Assembly (NCBI GenBank): GCA_018667915.1 | Contig: JABIRI010000141.1 | Location: 40,022 to 104,021, forward strand | Direction of reading: 5' to 3' | DNA from: Opitutaceae bacterium | Lineage (GTDB): Bacteria > Verrucomicrobiota > Verrucomicrobiia > Opitutales > Opitutaceae | Length of the DNA stretch: 64,000 bases | Shown: one piece after another, positions 9,773 through 19,290 of the stretch | Layout: every line of letters starts with the position of its first letter | Numbering within the stretch: position 1 is the first letter of the stretch | Translations under genes and position numbers: made by a program | Notes under the pieces: model-generated | The model's input: only the letters and a program-made list of their open reading frames with translations | What the model was told of the DNA's origin: nothing | Database searches by the model: none

Positions 9773-11656
9773 GTGGGGGGATGGGTCGCGCTGATCGCGA
9801 TCGTGTGGGGTGGGGTGGTGACGGCGGTGGGTGTGGCTCACCTGATGCAGGACGACTCCGTCGGTCCCGATAATCGTCCGGTCGCGGTATTGGATCGGGA
9901 TTACGTTTCATCGGAGACCTGCCGCTCCTGCCATCCGAGCAACTACGACAGTTGGCACGCCTCCTATCACCGGACGATGACCTAGGTCGCATCACCCGAA
10001 ACGGCGGCGACTGACCTCGAAGGATTTACCCAAGAGCTCTCGGGGAAAGTCTATCGCATCTTCCGCGATGGCGACCGCTTCAAAGCGCAGGATCGCGAAA
10101 CCAACGCGCCGAAGGACCAATGGAATCCGTCCCGCGAAATCGTGTTGATGACCGGATCGCATAACCTGCAGATGTATTGGCTCGAGTCCGGCGAAGGACG
10201 TTCGATGGAACCGTTCCCGTTTGCCTACAACATCAAGGAAGACCGGTGGGCGCCGGCGCATGACACGTTTTTGTTGCCACCGGAATTCGGCGCCCAAGTC
10301 GGCCACCACAATACGATCGGTGAATGGAATCAGGCCTGCATGGACTGCCATACGACGTTTGCCCGCCCCCGATTTGTGGATGGGTTGGAGTTCGATTCCC
10401 ACGTGGTGGAATTCGGTATTTCCTGTGAGGCCTGTCACAGCGGGGGCGAAGAACATATCGCCGCGAACCGCAATCCCTTGCGCCGCTACGCCAAGCATCT
10501 CGGAGAGGAAGGTGACGATACGATGGTCGATCCGATGAAGCTCGACGGACCGCGAGCGACGCTGGCCTGCGGGCAGTGCCACAGCATTTGGGGGTTTCGT
10601 AGTGTGGAGGACAAGCTTGCCTGGAATCGCGAAGGCACCCAGTTCCAACCGGGCGACGATAAGCTTGTTTTGCGCTGGATGATGGAGCCGACCATGGCCG
10701 ACGCCAGCGAGGAGCTGCGCAAAGAATTGCAGAACTACAACGCGGGTTATTTCGACAACCGCTTTTGGTCCGATGGCATGGTGCGCGTGACCGGCCGCGA
10801 GATGAACGGCGTGGTCGAGTCGCCCTGTTTCGAAGGCGGCGAGTATTCCTGCATGTCGTGTCACGAAATGCATCCGGATGACCCGAAGCCCGAAGTATTG
10901 GATGCGTGGCGTGCCGGTCAGATGCGCACCGATCACGGCAATACGAATCAAGACTGTTTGCAGTGCCATGAAACCATCGCGCAGGACATCTCCGCGCATA
11001 CCTTCCACGCGCCGGAGTCGGTCGGCAGCAGTTGTTACGATTGCCACATGCCGCACACCAGCTACGGCCTGCTGCGCGGCGTGCGCAGTCACCAGGTGTC
11101 TTCGCCGACCTCACGCGAGAGTATCGACACCGGACGGCCCAACGCCTGCAACCTATGTCATCTCGACGAGACGCTCGAGTGGACTGCGGACTACTTGCAC
11201 AATTGGTATGGTCAGGAGAAACCGGATTTCGAGGCCGACGATCGTAACATTGCGGCCGCCATTAACTGGTTGCTCAAAGGTGACGCCGGTCAACGCGCCG
11301 TGGTGACGTGGAACATGAGTCGACCGGAAGCCCAAGCGGCATCCGGCACGGACTGGATGTATCCCGTGCTCAGCCTGAACCTCAACGACCCCTACGCGGC
11401 GGTGCGCTTCATCACCTATTCAACGCTCCGCGATCTCCCCGGCATGAGTGACTTCGAATACGAATATGTCGGCGACGAAGCGGTGACCCGACCCCGAGTC
11501 AAAGTGGCCTACGAAAAGTGGTTCAACGAAATCAAACCCAAGGACCACGTCTTCGACTCCAGCACCCTGCTCCAACCCAACGGCCTCTTCCAACCCGGTG
11601 AAGTCGCCCGCATGCTAGAACTCCGCGATGATCGCCCGATCTTCCTAGCCGAGTAA
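9773..11656 (+). pseudogene. multiheme (8 x CXXCH) c-type cytochrome interrupted by one in-frame TAG at 9983-9985
   Basis: GTG start 9773; ORFs 9773-9985 and 9986-11656 share a frame; motifs CRSCH, CMDCH, CEACH, CGQCH, CMSCH, CLQCH, CYDCH, CNLCH. Confidence 0.8.
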
Positions 11657-11735
11657 GAGTCGAGGAAGGGATAACGCGCCCGAGTCGGGCAAGCATCCGT
11701 GTTGTCCGTTGCCAATGGAAAGCTCACTAAGATGG

Positions 11736-11801
11736 AGCTGTCGGGCGTAAAGCCCGACCCACGTTGCCTCTCAGGTGGGTCGGGCTTTACGACCGACAGC
11801 T
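11736..11801. repeat. nested palindromic repeat (GTCGGGC..GCCCGACCCAC family), 27-nt arms, 26/27 match
   Basis: AGCTGTCGGGCGTAAAGCCCGACCCAC (11736-11762) vs reverse complement of 11775-11801; between convergent genes. Confidence 0.85.
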
Positions 11802-11813
11802 TCGGTGCACCGC

Positions 11814-11833
11814 GGACCGGACGGAGCCGGTCC
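11814..11833. terminator. hairpin GGACCGG-ACGGAG-CCGGTCC followed by CTCCCTTTTA
   Basis: Perfect 7-bp stem next to the 3' ends of two convergent genes. Confidence 0.45.
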
Positions 11834-11843
11834 CTCCCTTTTA

Positions 11844-12320
11844 TCAACTCAAATCTTTGACCATACTGATGTCGGTGACTTCGTAGCCGCAGGATTGGTA
11901 GAGGTGGTGGGCGACTTTGTTGGTCGCGAAGACGTGGAGGCCGAGCCGGGTGCAGCCGAGGCGTTTGGCTTCGATTTCGGCGAGTCTCATGAACTCGCGA
12001 CCGTGGCCTTGACCGCGGTGCTCGGGGACGATTTCGATGTCGTAGAGCCACGCCAGTCCGGGCGGGCCGTCGGTGGCAAGACTGACCCAGATCCAGCCGA
12101 TCAATTCCTGAGTATCTTTATTCTCGATACGGCGAATGTGGTGGCCGGTGGTTGTAAATCCGTTGGGCAGCAGGGTGGTGTTTTCGGCTTCGGCGCGGGC
12201 GAGGGCGGACGCTTCGCTCCAGGCGCCACTGGCTACTTTCTCACGGGAATACTCGCGGGCTTGATAGGTTTGCCAGGCGGAGAATTCGTCGGGGGATGGC
12301 TCGATGGCGATTAGGCGCAT
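11844..12320 (-). CDS. GNAT family N-acetyltransferase
   Basis: LYDIEIVPEHRGQGHGREFMRLAEIEAKRLGCTRLGLHVFATNKVAHHLYQSCGYE. Confidence 0.93.
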   Translation of the reverse strand: MRLIAIEPSPDEFSAWQTYQAREYSREKVASGAWSEASALARAEAENTTLLPNGFTTTGHHIRRIENKDTQELIGWIWVSLATDGPPGLAWLYDIEIVPEHRGQGHGREFMRLAEIEAKRLGCTRLGLHVFATNKVAHHLYQSCGYEVTDISMVKDLS

Positions 12321-12412
12321 GGGTGGCGGGCTGGTGCTGCTGTGAGGCAGGATGGTTTACTCGCGCAATGACGCTAAGCTGGGTGGCAGGAGTTCTGAGA
12401 GGCAGGGATTTC

Positions 12413-12441
12413 GAGAAAGAGAACGAATAAAGAGAAAGATT
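12413..12441. repeat. solo copy of the purine-rich arm of the four-helix-bundle cassette
   Basis: GAGAAAGAGAACGAATAAAGAGAAAGATT matches 24/29 of GATAAGGATAACGAATAAAGATAAAGATC (2172-2200). Confidence 0.6.
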
Positions 12442-12477
12442 CTCCTTCGTCCTCGGTTTTGCCGAGGCGAGGGAGGA

Positions 12478-12900
12478 CTATGGCGCGAGGGGGCCGAATT
12501 GGCGTTCGAATTCTACGGGGAAGACGCCTTGGCCGGCGGGGGTGTATTCGCCTTCGAGTTTGCCGGATTCGGCGTTGTATTGGAGCAGGTAGTAGGAGCC
12601 TTCGTAGCCGGTGTCGTTGAGGTCGATGCGGATTTGTAGGCGGCTGCCTCCGACGCGCCAGCGGGCACTCGCCACGCGGATGGGTCGGGGGTTGAGGTAG
12701 GCGGCTTGGAGGATGCCGTTTGCTTCAACTTTGTTGATTTTCAAAACGTAACCTCCGTCGGGCCGAACCCAGGAGCCGTTTAGCACTTGGCCGGAAACGA
12801 TATTGGCGGGGAGTTCCTCGCCGGGTTTGGCGGAGTCCTCGGCGAGGAGCAGAGTGCCGCTCATTCCGAAGAGCAGGGCGGCAAGAGTGAGCAGGCGCAT
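12478..12900 (-). CDS. small secreted protein, function unknown
   Basis: Signal peptide MRLLTLAALLFGMSGTLLLAED; no recognised domain. Confidence 0.65.
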   Translation of the reverse strand: MRLLTLAALLFGMSGTLLLAEDSAKPGEELPANIVSGQVLNGSWVRPDGGYVLKINKVEANGILQAAYLNPRPIRVASARWRVGGSRLQIRIDLNDTGYEGSYYLLQYNAESGKLEGEYTPAGQGVFPVEFERQFGPLAP

Positions 12901-12968
12901 GAGTGCAAGGTGGGGTTGAGGGAAATTTGAACGTGCGATGAGTCACCTTGATTGAACAGGCTCCGGTT

Positions 12969-13457
12969 ATGCGATTATCTTTATGCCGGATGTGGGTGCT
13001 GTTGCTGGTGGCGGGTTTCGTCGGTTCCGCGAGTCTTTCTACGGCGGAGACTTCGACGGATGACGCAGCGTTTAAGCTCCCGCCAAAAGGTGGGCAGGTC
13101 TCTTTGGCGGAGATCAAAACGATCTGTGAGCATTATGGATTGATGTCACTCTGGGCCAAAATTGAAGCGGATCTACCGACTAAGCCTTTTAAGAGCGATG
13201 GGTGCACCAGTTGGGTGGATAAGGTCAAAGGGCGGAGCATTTACTCGGCGTGCTTTTTGCACGACTTGAAGTATTGGGCGGGCTATCCGGGGGAGAAGGT
13301 CGAGCGGCTGGTGGCGGACGCGGAACTGATGATTGATGTCGCGCGAATTTTGGAGAGCACTCCGATGGCGGAGACGATGTATGCGGGAGTGCGGGTCGGG
13401 GGCACCGAGCACTTGGGGGCTAAATTCTCGTGGGGTTTTGGTCGCCAGGACGATTGA
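12969..13457 (+). CDS. secreted protein with a phospholipase A2-like CxxHD segment
   Basis: Signal peptide MRLSLCRMWVLLLVAGFVGSA; DGCTSWVDKVKGRSIYSACFLHDLKYWAG resembles the prokaryotic PLA2 active-site helix. Confidence 0.5.
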   Translation: MRLSLCRMWVLLLVAGFVGSASLSTAETSTDDAAFKLPPKGGQVSLAEIKTICEHYGLMSLWAKIEADLPTKPFKSDGCTSWVDKVKGRSIYSACFLHDLKYWAGYPGEKVERLVADAELMIDVARILESTPMAETMYAGVRVGGTEHLGAKFSWGFGRQDD

Positions 13458-13471
13458 TCAACGCTTCGCTG

Positions 13472-14413
13472 ATGCTCATGAAAATCTGTCGCGCGATCGT
13501 TTTTGGGTTTAGTTGTTGTTGGGCGATGATGGCCGCTGCGGCGCCACTTGAGGTGGTCGAAGACGTGAATCAGATTGTGATCTCTCGCGGTCAGACTCCG
13601 GTTCTGACGTATCATAAGGCGGAGATGCCGCCGCCTCCGGGTGAAACGGAGTTGTTTCGGCGGAGTGGATTCATCCATCCGTTACATGCGCCCAATGGCG
13701 ACGTGGTAACGTCCATTCATCCGGCCGATCACATCCATCATATGGGACTCTGGCATGCGTGGGTGAAAACGAAATGGCAGGGCGAGGAGATCGATTTTTG
13801 GAATCTCAAGGGTGGCCGCGGCACGGTGCGATTTGTTGAGGTCATTGATCGCAATAGTCTGGGATTCAAAGTGCGCCAGCAGCAGGTTGCTTTGGCGTAT
13901 GAAGACCGCGCCGAAACGGTGGTGCTTGACGAAACCCTCGAAGTCTCGGTCACGAGTTCGGCTCAGGCCAACGTCATCGATTACACGATCACCCAGACCA
14001 ACGTTTCTGATGCCGTGTTGGAGCTACCGGCCTATCGTTATGGGGGAGGTATTACGTTTCGGGCCCCGGAAACGTGGGGTGAGCCCGACGATTCCTACGT
14101 CACGTCGACTGGCTTGGATCGGACTGAAGGTCACGCGACGCGAGGGGATTGGGTGGTGATGCATGGACCCACGGAGCAGGGGAGTGCTTCGGTCGTGATC
14201 ATGGGCCACCCGACAAACCATGATGCGCCGCAGCGCATGCGCATCTGGCCGAAAGGGAAGGTATTTTTCAACTATGCGCCGACGCAGGAATTTGATTGGC
14301 GCATCGCGCCCGCTGAAACGGTGGTGTTGCGCTATCGGGTGGTGGTCGATAGTCATCGCTTGGTTTCCGCGGATGTTGCGCCGTGGTGGCGAGACTATGC
14401 GAAGATCGACTGA
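13472..14413 (+). CDS. PmoA-family / DUF6807 secreted protein
   Basis: GFIHPLHAPNGDVVTSIHPADHIHHMGLWHAWVKTKWQGEEIDFWNLKGGRGTVRF; start uncertain (13472 or 13478). Confidence 0.8.
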   Translation: MLMKICRAIVFGFSCCWAMMAAAAPLEVVEDVNQIVISRGQTPVLTYHKAEMPPPPGETELFRRSGFIHPLHAPNGDVVTSIHPADHIHHMGLWHAWVKTKWQGEEIDFWNLKGGRGTVRFVEVIDRNSLGFKVRQQQVALAYEDRAETVVLDETLEVSVTSSAQANVIDYTITQTNVSDAVLELPAYRYGGGITFRAPETWGEPDDSYVTSTGLDRTEGHATRGDWVVMHGPTEQGSASVVIMGHPTNHDAPQRMRIWPKGKVFFNYAPTQEFDWRIAPAETVVLRYRVVVDSHRLVSADVAPWWRDYAKID

Positions 14414-14496
14414 ATGACTCGGCCGGTTATCATCGGGCTATAAGCATTTCTGGTGCCACGGTAGGAGGGTTTTTAGAGGAGAAATTCGGGAGATAT

Positions 14497-14509
14497 TGTA
14501 ACGGTTACA
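14497..14509. promoter_or_regulatory. putative LacI-family operator TGTAACGGTTACA
   Basis: Palindrome apart from its central base; upstream of TonB receptor; recurs near other genes. Confidence 0.6.
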
Positions 14510-14577
14510 TGAAATACTGGAGTGGGCGATAGCCCCATGATACCGGTGAGTCGCCGGGGTGGCAGGAGCCGCCATTG

Positions 14578-14590
14578 TGTAACGGTTTCA
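14578..14590. promoter_or_regulatory. putative LacI-family operator TGTAACGGTTTCA
   Basis: Identical 13-mer occurs at 38644-38656 upstream of the lacI-type gene. Confidence 0.6.
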
Positions 14591-14741
14591 CAGATGGCGA
14601 TTCGAAGATCTGACCGTTTGAGGGCTTGTTAGCGTCATACCAGCCCCAGAAGTGATCCGCGGACTCAAATGTATTGGCCCATCGGTCGATGCATTTTGCC
14701 GCGATTTTGACTTAGACCCACCCCCTAGCACCACACCTCAC

Positions 14742-17429
14742 ATGAAAACTATTCATTCAACCCGACAGTCCATGTCTCGTTGCCACGGTCCGTTTATTCG
14801 CCGTGTTTTATCCATAGCCGCCGTATTTGCCGGTGGTTCTTTGCTCGCCCAAAATTCTAACGAAGAAGTGGTGGAGATGGAGGCCTTTAAAGTGAGCGGT
14901 TATCGCTCCGCGTTGGCCGATTCGCTCGATGCCAAGCGGCAGTCCGATCAGGTCTCAGACTCGATCATGGCCGAGGAAATTGGCCAGTTCCCCGACACCA
15001 ATTTGGCCGAGGCGATCCAACGCATCACCGGCGTTGCGATGACCCGTAACAACGGTGAAGGCGAAAAAGTCTCGGTGCGCGGACTTAATCCCAACTTCAC
15101 TCGCGTCGAAATCAACGGTCGTTCCTCCATGGTGACGGTCGACGACTCCAGTCCGGAGCGTGATGCACAGTTATCCGTCTTTAATTCCGACCTCTACAAC
15201 TCCATCGAAGTCATCAAGTCCCCCTCCGCTCGCGACGTTGAGGGCGGGATCGGCGGCACGGTGAAACTCAACACGTTTAAGCCGCTGCAAATCGGCAAGA
15301 TGTCCTACGGTGGGGAGGTCAGTTACGCCACCAACGACTTCAAGGATTCCGATGAGCCGGGCTTCAGCGGATTCTATTCCAATATTTTTGCCGACGGCAA
15401 AGCCGGCTTCCTCGTTCAAGCTACCTATGAAGAGCGCGATCGCCGGGTTGATCGGGTTGAAAGCAATCAGGATTTCGACATTGTCGATACAGGCTTCCTG
15501 AAGGATGACTCGGACCCAGCCCAATTGGCATTGGTGGGATCAGCCTATCCGGAGCGCACGCGTTACTTCCAAAAGCGAGGAGACAATCCTCGTTTCAATC
15601 TTACCAGCACGCTGCAATTTCAACCCACCGAGGACTTGGAACTCTATATTGATGGTCTCATCTCGCGGGAAGAGCGCGATGAGGACCGCTCGCGTATCCA
15701 AATGACATGGAGCCGTGGTGATCTCATTAGTGGTGTGGTTGATCCGGTTACCGGCACTCTGGTGCAGGCGACAATTGACCGCCACCGGGTCGACCAAGAT
15801 GCCTTGACCCGCATCACCGATGTGGAATCAACCGGTGTCACGGGTGGATTTGTATGGGATCGTGATTTACTGAAAATTTCCGGTGAGATTAGCATCTCCG
15901 AAGGTTCTGAGGATTGGTTCCAGTCCACCCTCCAAAGCCGAGTCAATCGTGATGGGGCGGGATCTTACGACATTCGGCCTGATCATATGATGCCGGCCAT
16001 GACGACGCCGGGAATACTCCGCACGGCCGACAACATGGGAGTGCGGGCGTTGTTCCGCCAACATCGGATCATCAGCTACGAAGAAGACGTGATGCGTCTT
16101 GATTTGGAGCGGGCGTTGGAAGGCGAGTTCTTTACTTCGGTGGAGGCGGGAATTCGGACCACGGATAACATCTTTGATCGCAAACAAGGCCGATCAAACT
16201 CCGCCACCTCGACCGGTGACATTGATTATGCCCGCGGGATTGAACCCGGTTGGGGACTGCAGGGTGATTTCGGCTTTGGCAAGGGTTCGACTGGTTTCCC
16301 CACTAATTGGGTGATGGCCAATCCAGATGCGCTTATTGAGCAATACCCTCTGGAAGACACGGTTATCCCATTTAATAACGAACGAGTTTACACGGTGGAG
16401 GAAGATACTACGGCGCTCTACTTCATGGCCAACTTTGCCGAGAGTTTTGGCAACAGTCGTGTTCGCGGTAACATCGGGGTGCGCTACGTCGATACGAAGG
16501 CGGGTGGTATCGGCAATATCAATGCCGAGTCCAATGCCGGTGATGTCGTGGTCGTCGGTGAGCCGACCACGCTCGACCAAGACTATTCCGAGCTGTTGCC
16601 TTCGCTCAATCTGATCCTGTCGCCCGATGATCCTCAGGCTCCCTATCAGGTGCGTCTCGCCGCCTCCAAGGCCATGACTCGCCCGACGGTGGGTGAAATG
16701 AGCCCGGTGGTAATCGTCAGCGAACCAGATGGAGAAATCGAACGCGGTAATCCGTCGCTTGATCCGTTCTCGGCGTGGCAATACGACCTCGGCATCGAGA
16801 CCTACTTTGGCGAAAACGACGAGGGAATGTTCGCCATCACGGGCTTTATTAAAGATGTGGAGAGTTTCATTGTTCCGACTTCCTTCAATGAGACCGTTGG
16901 ATTTCCGAGTGCGGGAATTCCGTCCCAAACCTTCCAGGTCGACACCTTCAAGAATGGTGGCACCGCCGACATCAAAGGCGTGGAGATGAGTTTCCAGACT
17001 CCGTTCACATTCTTGCCCGCTCCGCTGAGTGACTTTGGCACGATGATCAATTACACGTTCATTGACTCGGAATTTATCGATGAGAATGGGAATTCAAACC
17101 CCTTCCCCGGCACCTCGGAAAACACCTACAACATTGTGCTCTTTTACGAGAAGGGCGGGTTCTCCACTCGGTTCGCTTACAACTTCCGGGATGACTACCT
17201 GCTGGTTCCATCGGCCGCCGCCAACGGCATGAACAATGAATTCACCGAAGGCGTCGGCCGCCTCGATATTGGTCTACGCTATCGTTGGGACAGCGGTTTC
17301 AAAGTTTCAGTTGATCTCATCAACGTGACCGAGGAGCAGGACTACATCTACTACGATGTGTTCGACCGCCTGGAGCAGCTCACGATGGAGAGCATGCAGA
17401 TCAATGTCAGTTTCGGTTACAAATTCTAG
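14742..17429 (+). CDS. TonB-dependent receptor
   Basis: Plug domain DSIMAEEIGQFPDTNLAEAIQRITGVAMTRNNGEGEKVSVRGLNPNFTRVEINGR, C-terminal beta-barrel ending in F; start reassigned to ATG 14742. Confidence 0.95.
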   Translation: MKTIHSTRQSMSRCHGPFIRRVLSIAAVFAGGSLLAQNSNEEVVEMEAFKVSGYRSALADSLDAKRQSDQVSDSIMAEEIGQFPDTNLAEAIQRITGVAMTRNNGEGEKVSVRGLNPNFTRVEINGRSSMVTVDDSSPERDAQLSVFNSDLYNSIEVIKSPSARDVEGGIGGTVKLNTFKPLQIGKMSYGGEVSYATNDFKDSDEPGFSGFYSNIFADGKAGFLVQATYEERDRRVDRVESNQDFDIVDTGFLKDDSDPAQLALVGSAYPERTRYFQKRGDNPRFNLTSTLQFQPTEDLELYIDGLISREERDEDRSRIQMTWSRGDLISGVVDPVTGTLVQATIDRHRVDQDALTRITDVESTGVTGGFVWDRDLLKISGEISISEGSEDWFQSTLQSRVNRDGAGSYDIRPDHMMPAMTTPGILRTADNMGVRALFRQHRIISYEEDVMRLDLERALEGEFFTSVEAGIRTTDNIFDRKQGRSNSATSTGDIDYARGIEPGWGLQGDFGFGKGSTGFPTNWVMANPDALIEQYPLEDTVIPFNNERVYTVEEDTTALYFMANFAESFGNSRVRGNIGVRYVDTKAGGIGNINAESNAGDVVVVGEPTTLDQDYSELLPSLNLILSPDDPQAPYQVRLAASKAMTRPTVGEMSPVVIVSEPDGEIERGNPSLDPFSAWQYDLGIETYFGENDEGMFAITGFIKDVESFIVPTSFNETVGFPSAGIPSQTFQVDTFKNGGTADIKGVEMSFQTPFTFLPAPLSDFGTMINYTFIDSEFIDENGNSNPFPGTSENTYNIVLFYEKGGFSTRFAYNFRDDYLLVPSAAANGMNNEFTEGVGRLDIGLRYRWDSGFKVSVDLINVTEEQDYIYYDVFDRLEQLTMESMQINVSFGYKF

Positions 17430-17457
17430 TTATTCATAGGTCAGTTCAAGAGTAGGA

Positions 17458-17486
17458 ACGATGGCCCGCGATTTGTGGGCCATCGT
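17458..17486 (+). terminator. terminator hairpin after TonB receptor
   Basis: ACGATGGCCC-GCGATTTGT-GGGCCATCGT perfect 10-bp stem, then CATTTGCC. Confidence 0.65.
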
Positions 17487-17569
17487 CATTTGCCTCCGGT
17501 CGGACCGACCGGTTTCGAATAACGTTCGATTTACACCCGCTGATTTCTCGTCGATAACTTTACTCAATT

Positions 17570-18943
17570 ATGCCCCCAATAACGTCTGCCCCCGTCCCTA
17601 GTCGCCGTGACTTTATGAAGACCTCCGCTGTCGCGGCCGGTCTCATGGCTGCGCCAAACTTTATCCGTGCTCAGCAGAGTGACTCTCCCGCCAACAAACT
17701 GAACATCGCCTGCATCGGAGTAGGCGGCAAAGGTAAGGGCGATGTCCGCGATGCGTCCTACCACGGCAACATCGTGGCGCTCTGCGACGTCGACCTCGAA
17801 GGTGACGCCGCCGAACGGATCGTGGATTTTCCCGGCGTCCCCGTTTTCACCGACTACCGGGAGATGTTCGACAAGATGGGCAACGAGATCGACGCGGTCA
17901 CGGTTACGACTCCCGACCACACCCACTACCCGGCCGTGATGATGGCGATGGCATTGGGTAAACACGTCTTTTCGCAAAAACCCCTCACCAACTCGATCTG
18001 GGAAGCCCGCCAACTCCTCCTCGCTTCGCGCCACTACGGCGTCGTTACCCAAATGGGCATCCAGGGGCACACCTTCCAGGGTATGCGCATCATGCGCGAA
18101 TGGCTCGAAGCCGACGCGATCGGTGATGTTGAACAGGTGCGATACTGGACCAATCGTCCGATCTGGCCTCAAGGTCCCGAAGTCGACTACGCACCGACCG
18201 CGAATCCACGCGGCGTGAATTGGGATATGTGGCAAGGATCGGTGGCGGAGGATCGGCCCTTCAGCGACGGACTCCACCCCAAGAAGTGGCGCGCCTCGTG
18301 GGAATACGGCTGCGGAGCGCTCGGCGACATCGGGTGCCATCTTTTTGATGCCGCCTTCTGGGCCCTCGATCTGGGTATTCCCGACGAAGTGGTCGTCGAT
18401 GCCGTATCGGATTTCACCGAATTGTCCGCTCCCGCCAGTTCCGTGCTACGTTATAAGTTCAGCCGCAATCGATCCGGCGACAAAATCAAGCCCGTCGAGT
18501 TCCTCTGGTCGGATGGTGGTCTCAAACCGACTCGTCCGGAAGAGTTGGCCGAAGGCGTGAATCTCCACGAACAGTTTGGCCAGATTCTCCATGGGTCGAA
18601 GGGCACGATCTATTCGCCAGGAGGATACTGTGAAAGTCTGCGGCTGCTGCCCGAGGAGGCCATGCGGTCCTTCAAGCGCCCGGCCAAGAAATACCCGCGC
18701 GTCAAAGGTGGTCCGATCCAAGAGTGGGTTGAGGCGATCAAAAATGGCACCCAACCGGGCGCCAACTTTGAGTATGCCTCGCGCCTCACCGAGGTTGTCC
18801 TGTTGGGCAATCTGGCCATCCGTCTCGGCAAGCCGATCAAATGGGATTCGGAAAATCTCAAAGTCATCGGCGCGCCGGAAGCCGACGCCATGATCCGCCG
18901 CGAATATCGCGAAGGTTGGGAGTTTCCTATCTTCAAGGCGTAG
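17570..18943 (+). CDS. Gfo/Idh/MocA family oxidoreductase with TAT signal
   Basis: SRRDFMKTSAVAAGL; IACIGVGGKGKGDVRD; VTVTTPDHTHYPAVMMAMALGKHVFSQKPLTNSIWEAR. Confidence 0.95.
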   Translation: MPPITSAPVPSRRDFMKTSAVAAGLMAAPNFIRAQQSDSPANKLNIACIGVGGKGKGDVRDASYHGNIVALCDVDLEGDAAERIVDFPGVPVFTDYREMFDKMGNEIDAVTVTTPDHTHYPAVMMAMALGKHVFSQKPLTNSIWEARQLLLASRHYGVVTQMGIQGHTFQGMRIMREWLEADAIGDVEQVRYWTNRPIWPQGPEVDYAPTANPRGVNWDMWQGSVAEDRPFSDGLHPKKWRASWEYGCGALGDIGCHLFDAAFWALDLGIPDEVVVDAVSDFTELSAPASSVLRYKFSRNRSGDKIKPVEFLWSDGGLKPTRPEELAEGVNLHEQFGQILHGSKGTIYSPGGYCESLRLLPEEAMRSFKRPAKKYPRVKGGPIQEWVEAIKNGTQPGANFEYASRLTEVVLLGNLAIRLGKPIKWDSENLKVIGAPEADAMIRREYREGWEFPIFKA

Positions 18944-18989
18944 CAGTTGGGGTTGGAGCCTCCACAAAACGCGTCCAGCTTCGCAAAAA

Positions 18990-19071
18990 GGTAGGGCGTG
19001 CTCGCCGAGCGCGCCGATCGGTGGAGTGGCCCAACCGGGTGAAACGGCGGTTTCGCCGAAACCGCCCTACC
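18990..19071. repeat. composite palindromic intergenic repeat GGTAGGGCG...CGCCCTACC with internal GGCGGTTTC-GCC-GAAACCGCC
   Basis: Outer 9-bp inverted repeat, inner perfect 9-bp stem at 19046-19066. Confidence 0.7.
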
Positions 19072-19290
19072 TCGAGTCGGACAACTCGTGTTCGGGGGCA
19101 ACAGCTCCGGCCTCAGAGAGACCGGCTACAACCGCAGAGACTCGACTCACGAGTCGGTGAAATTTCACGGCTTTCCTTAACTGGGAAAGGAGCTTTGGGC
19201 TGGAAGGACCACGCCTGTTTGCGGTAGTGATTGAGCTGCGTAGGGTTTGCTGCCTCGCACTCGAACACCCCGTCGAACCACCCCTTACCC

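Noticed and set aside
9983-9985. TAG could be a recoded sense codon (pyrrolysine or reassigned amber)
   Set aside because: Several intact genes here end in TAG (miaB 1671-1673, 6707-6709, 17427-17429, 18941-18943), so general reassignment is unlikely; no pyl genes or local recoding signal seen.
9992-11114. Long minus-strand ORFs (366 aa and 293 aa) opposite the multiheme cytochrome
   Set aside because: Arg/His-rich, low-complexity shadow translations of a clear plus-strand heme protein; typical GC-rich antisense ORFs.
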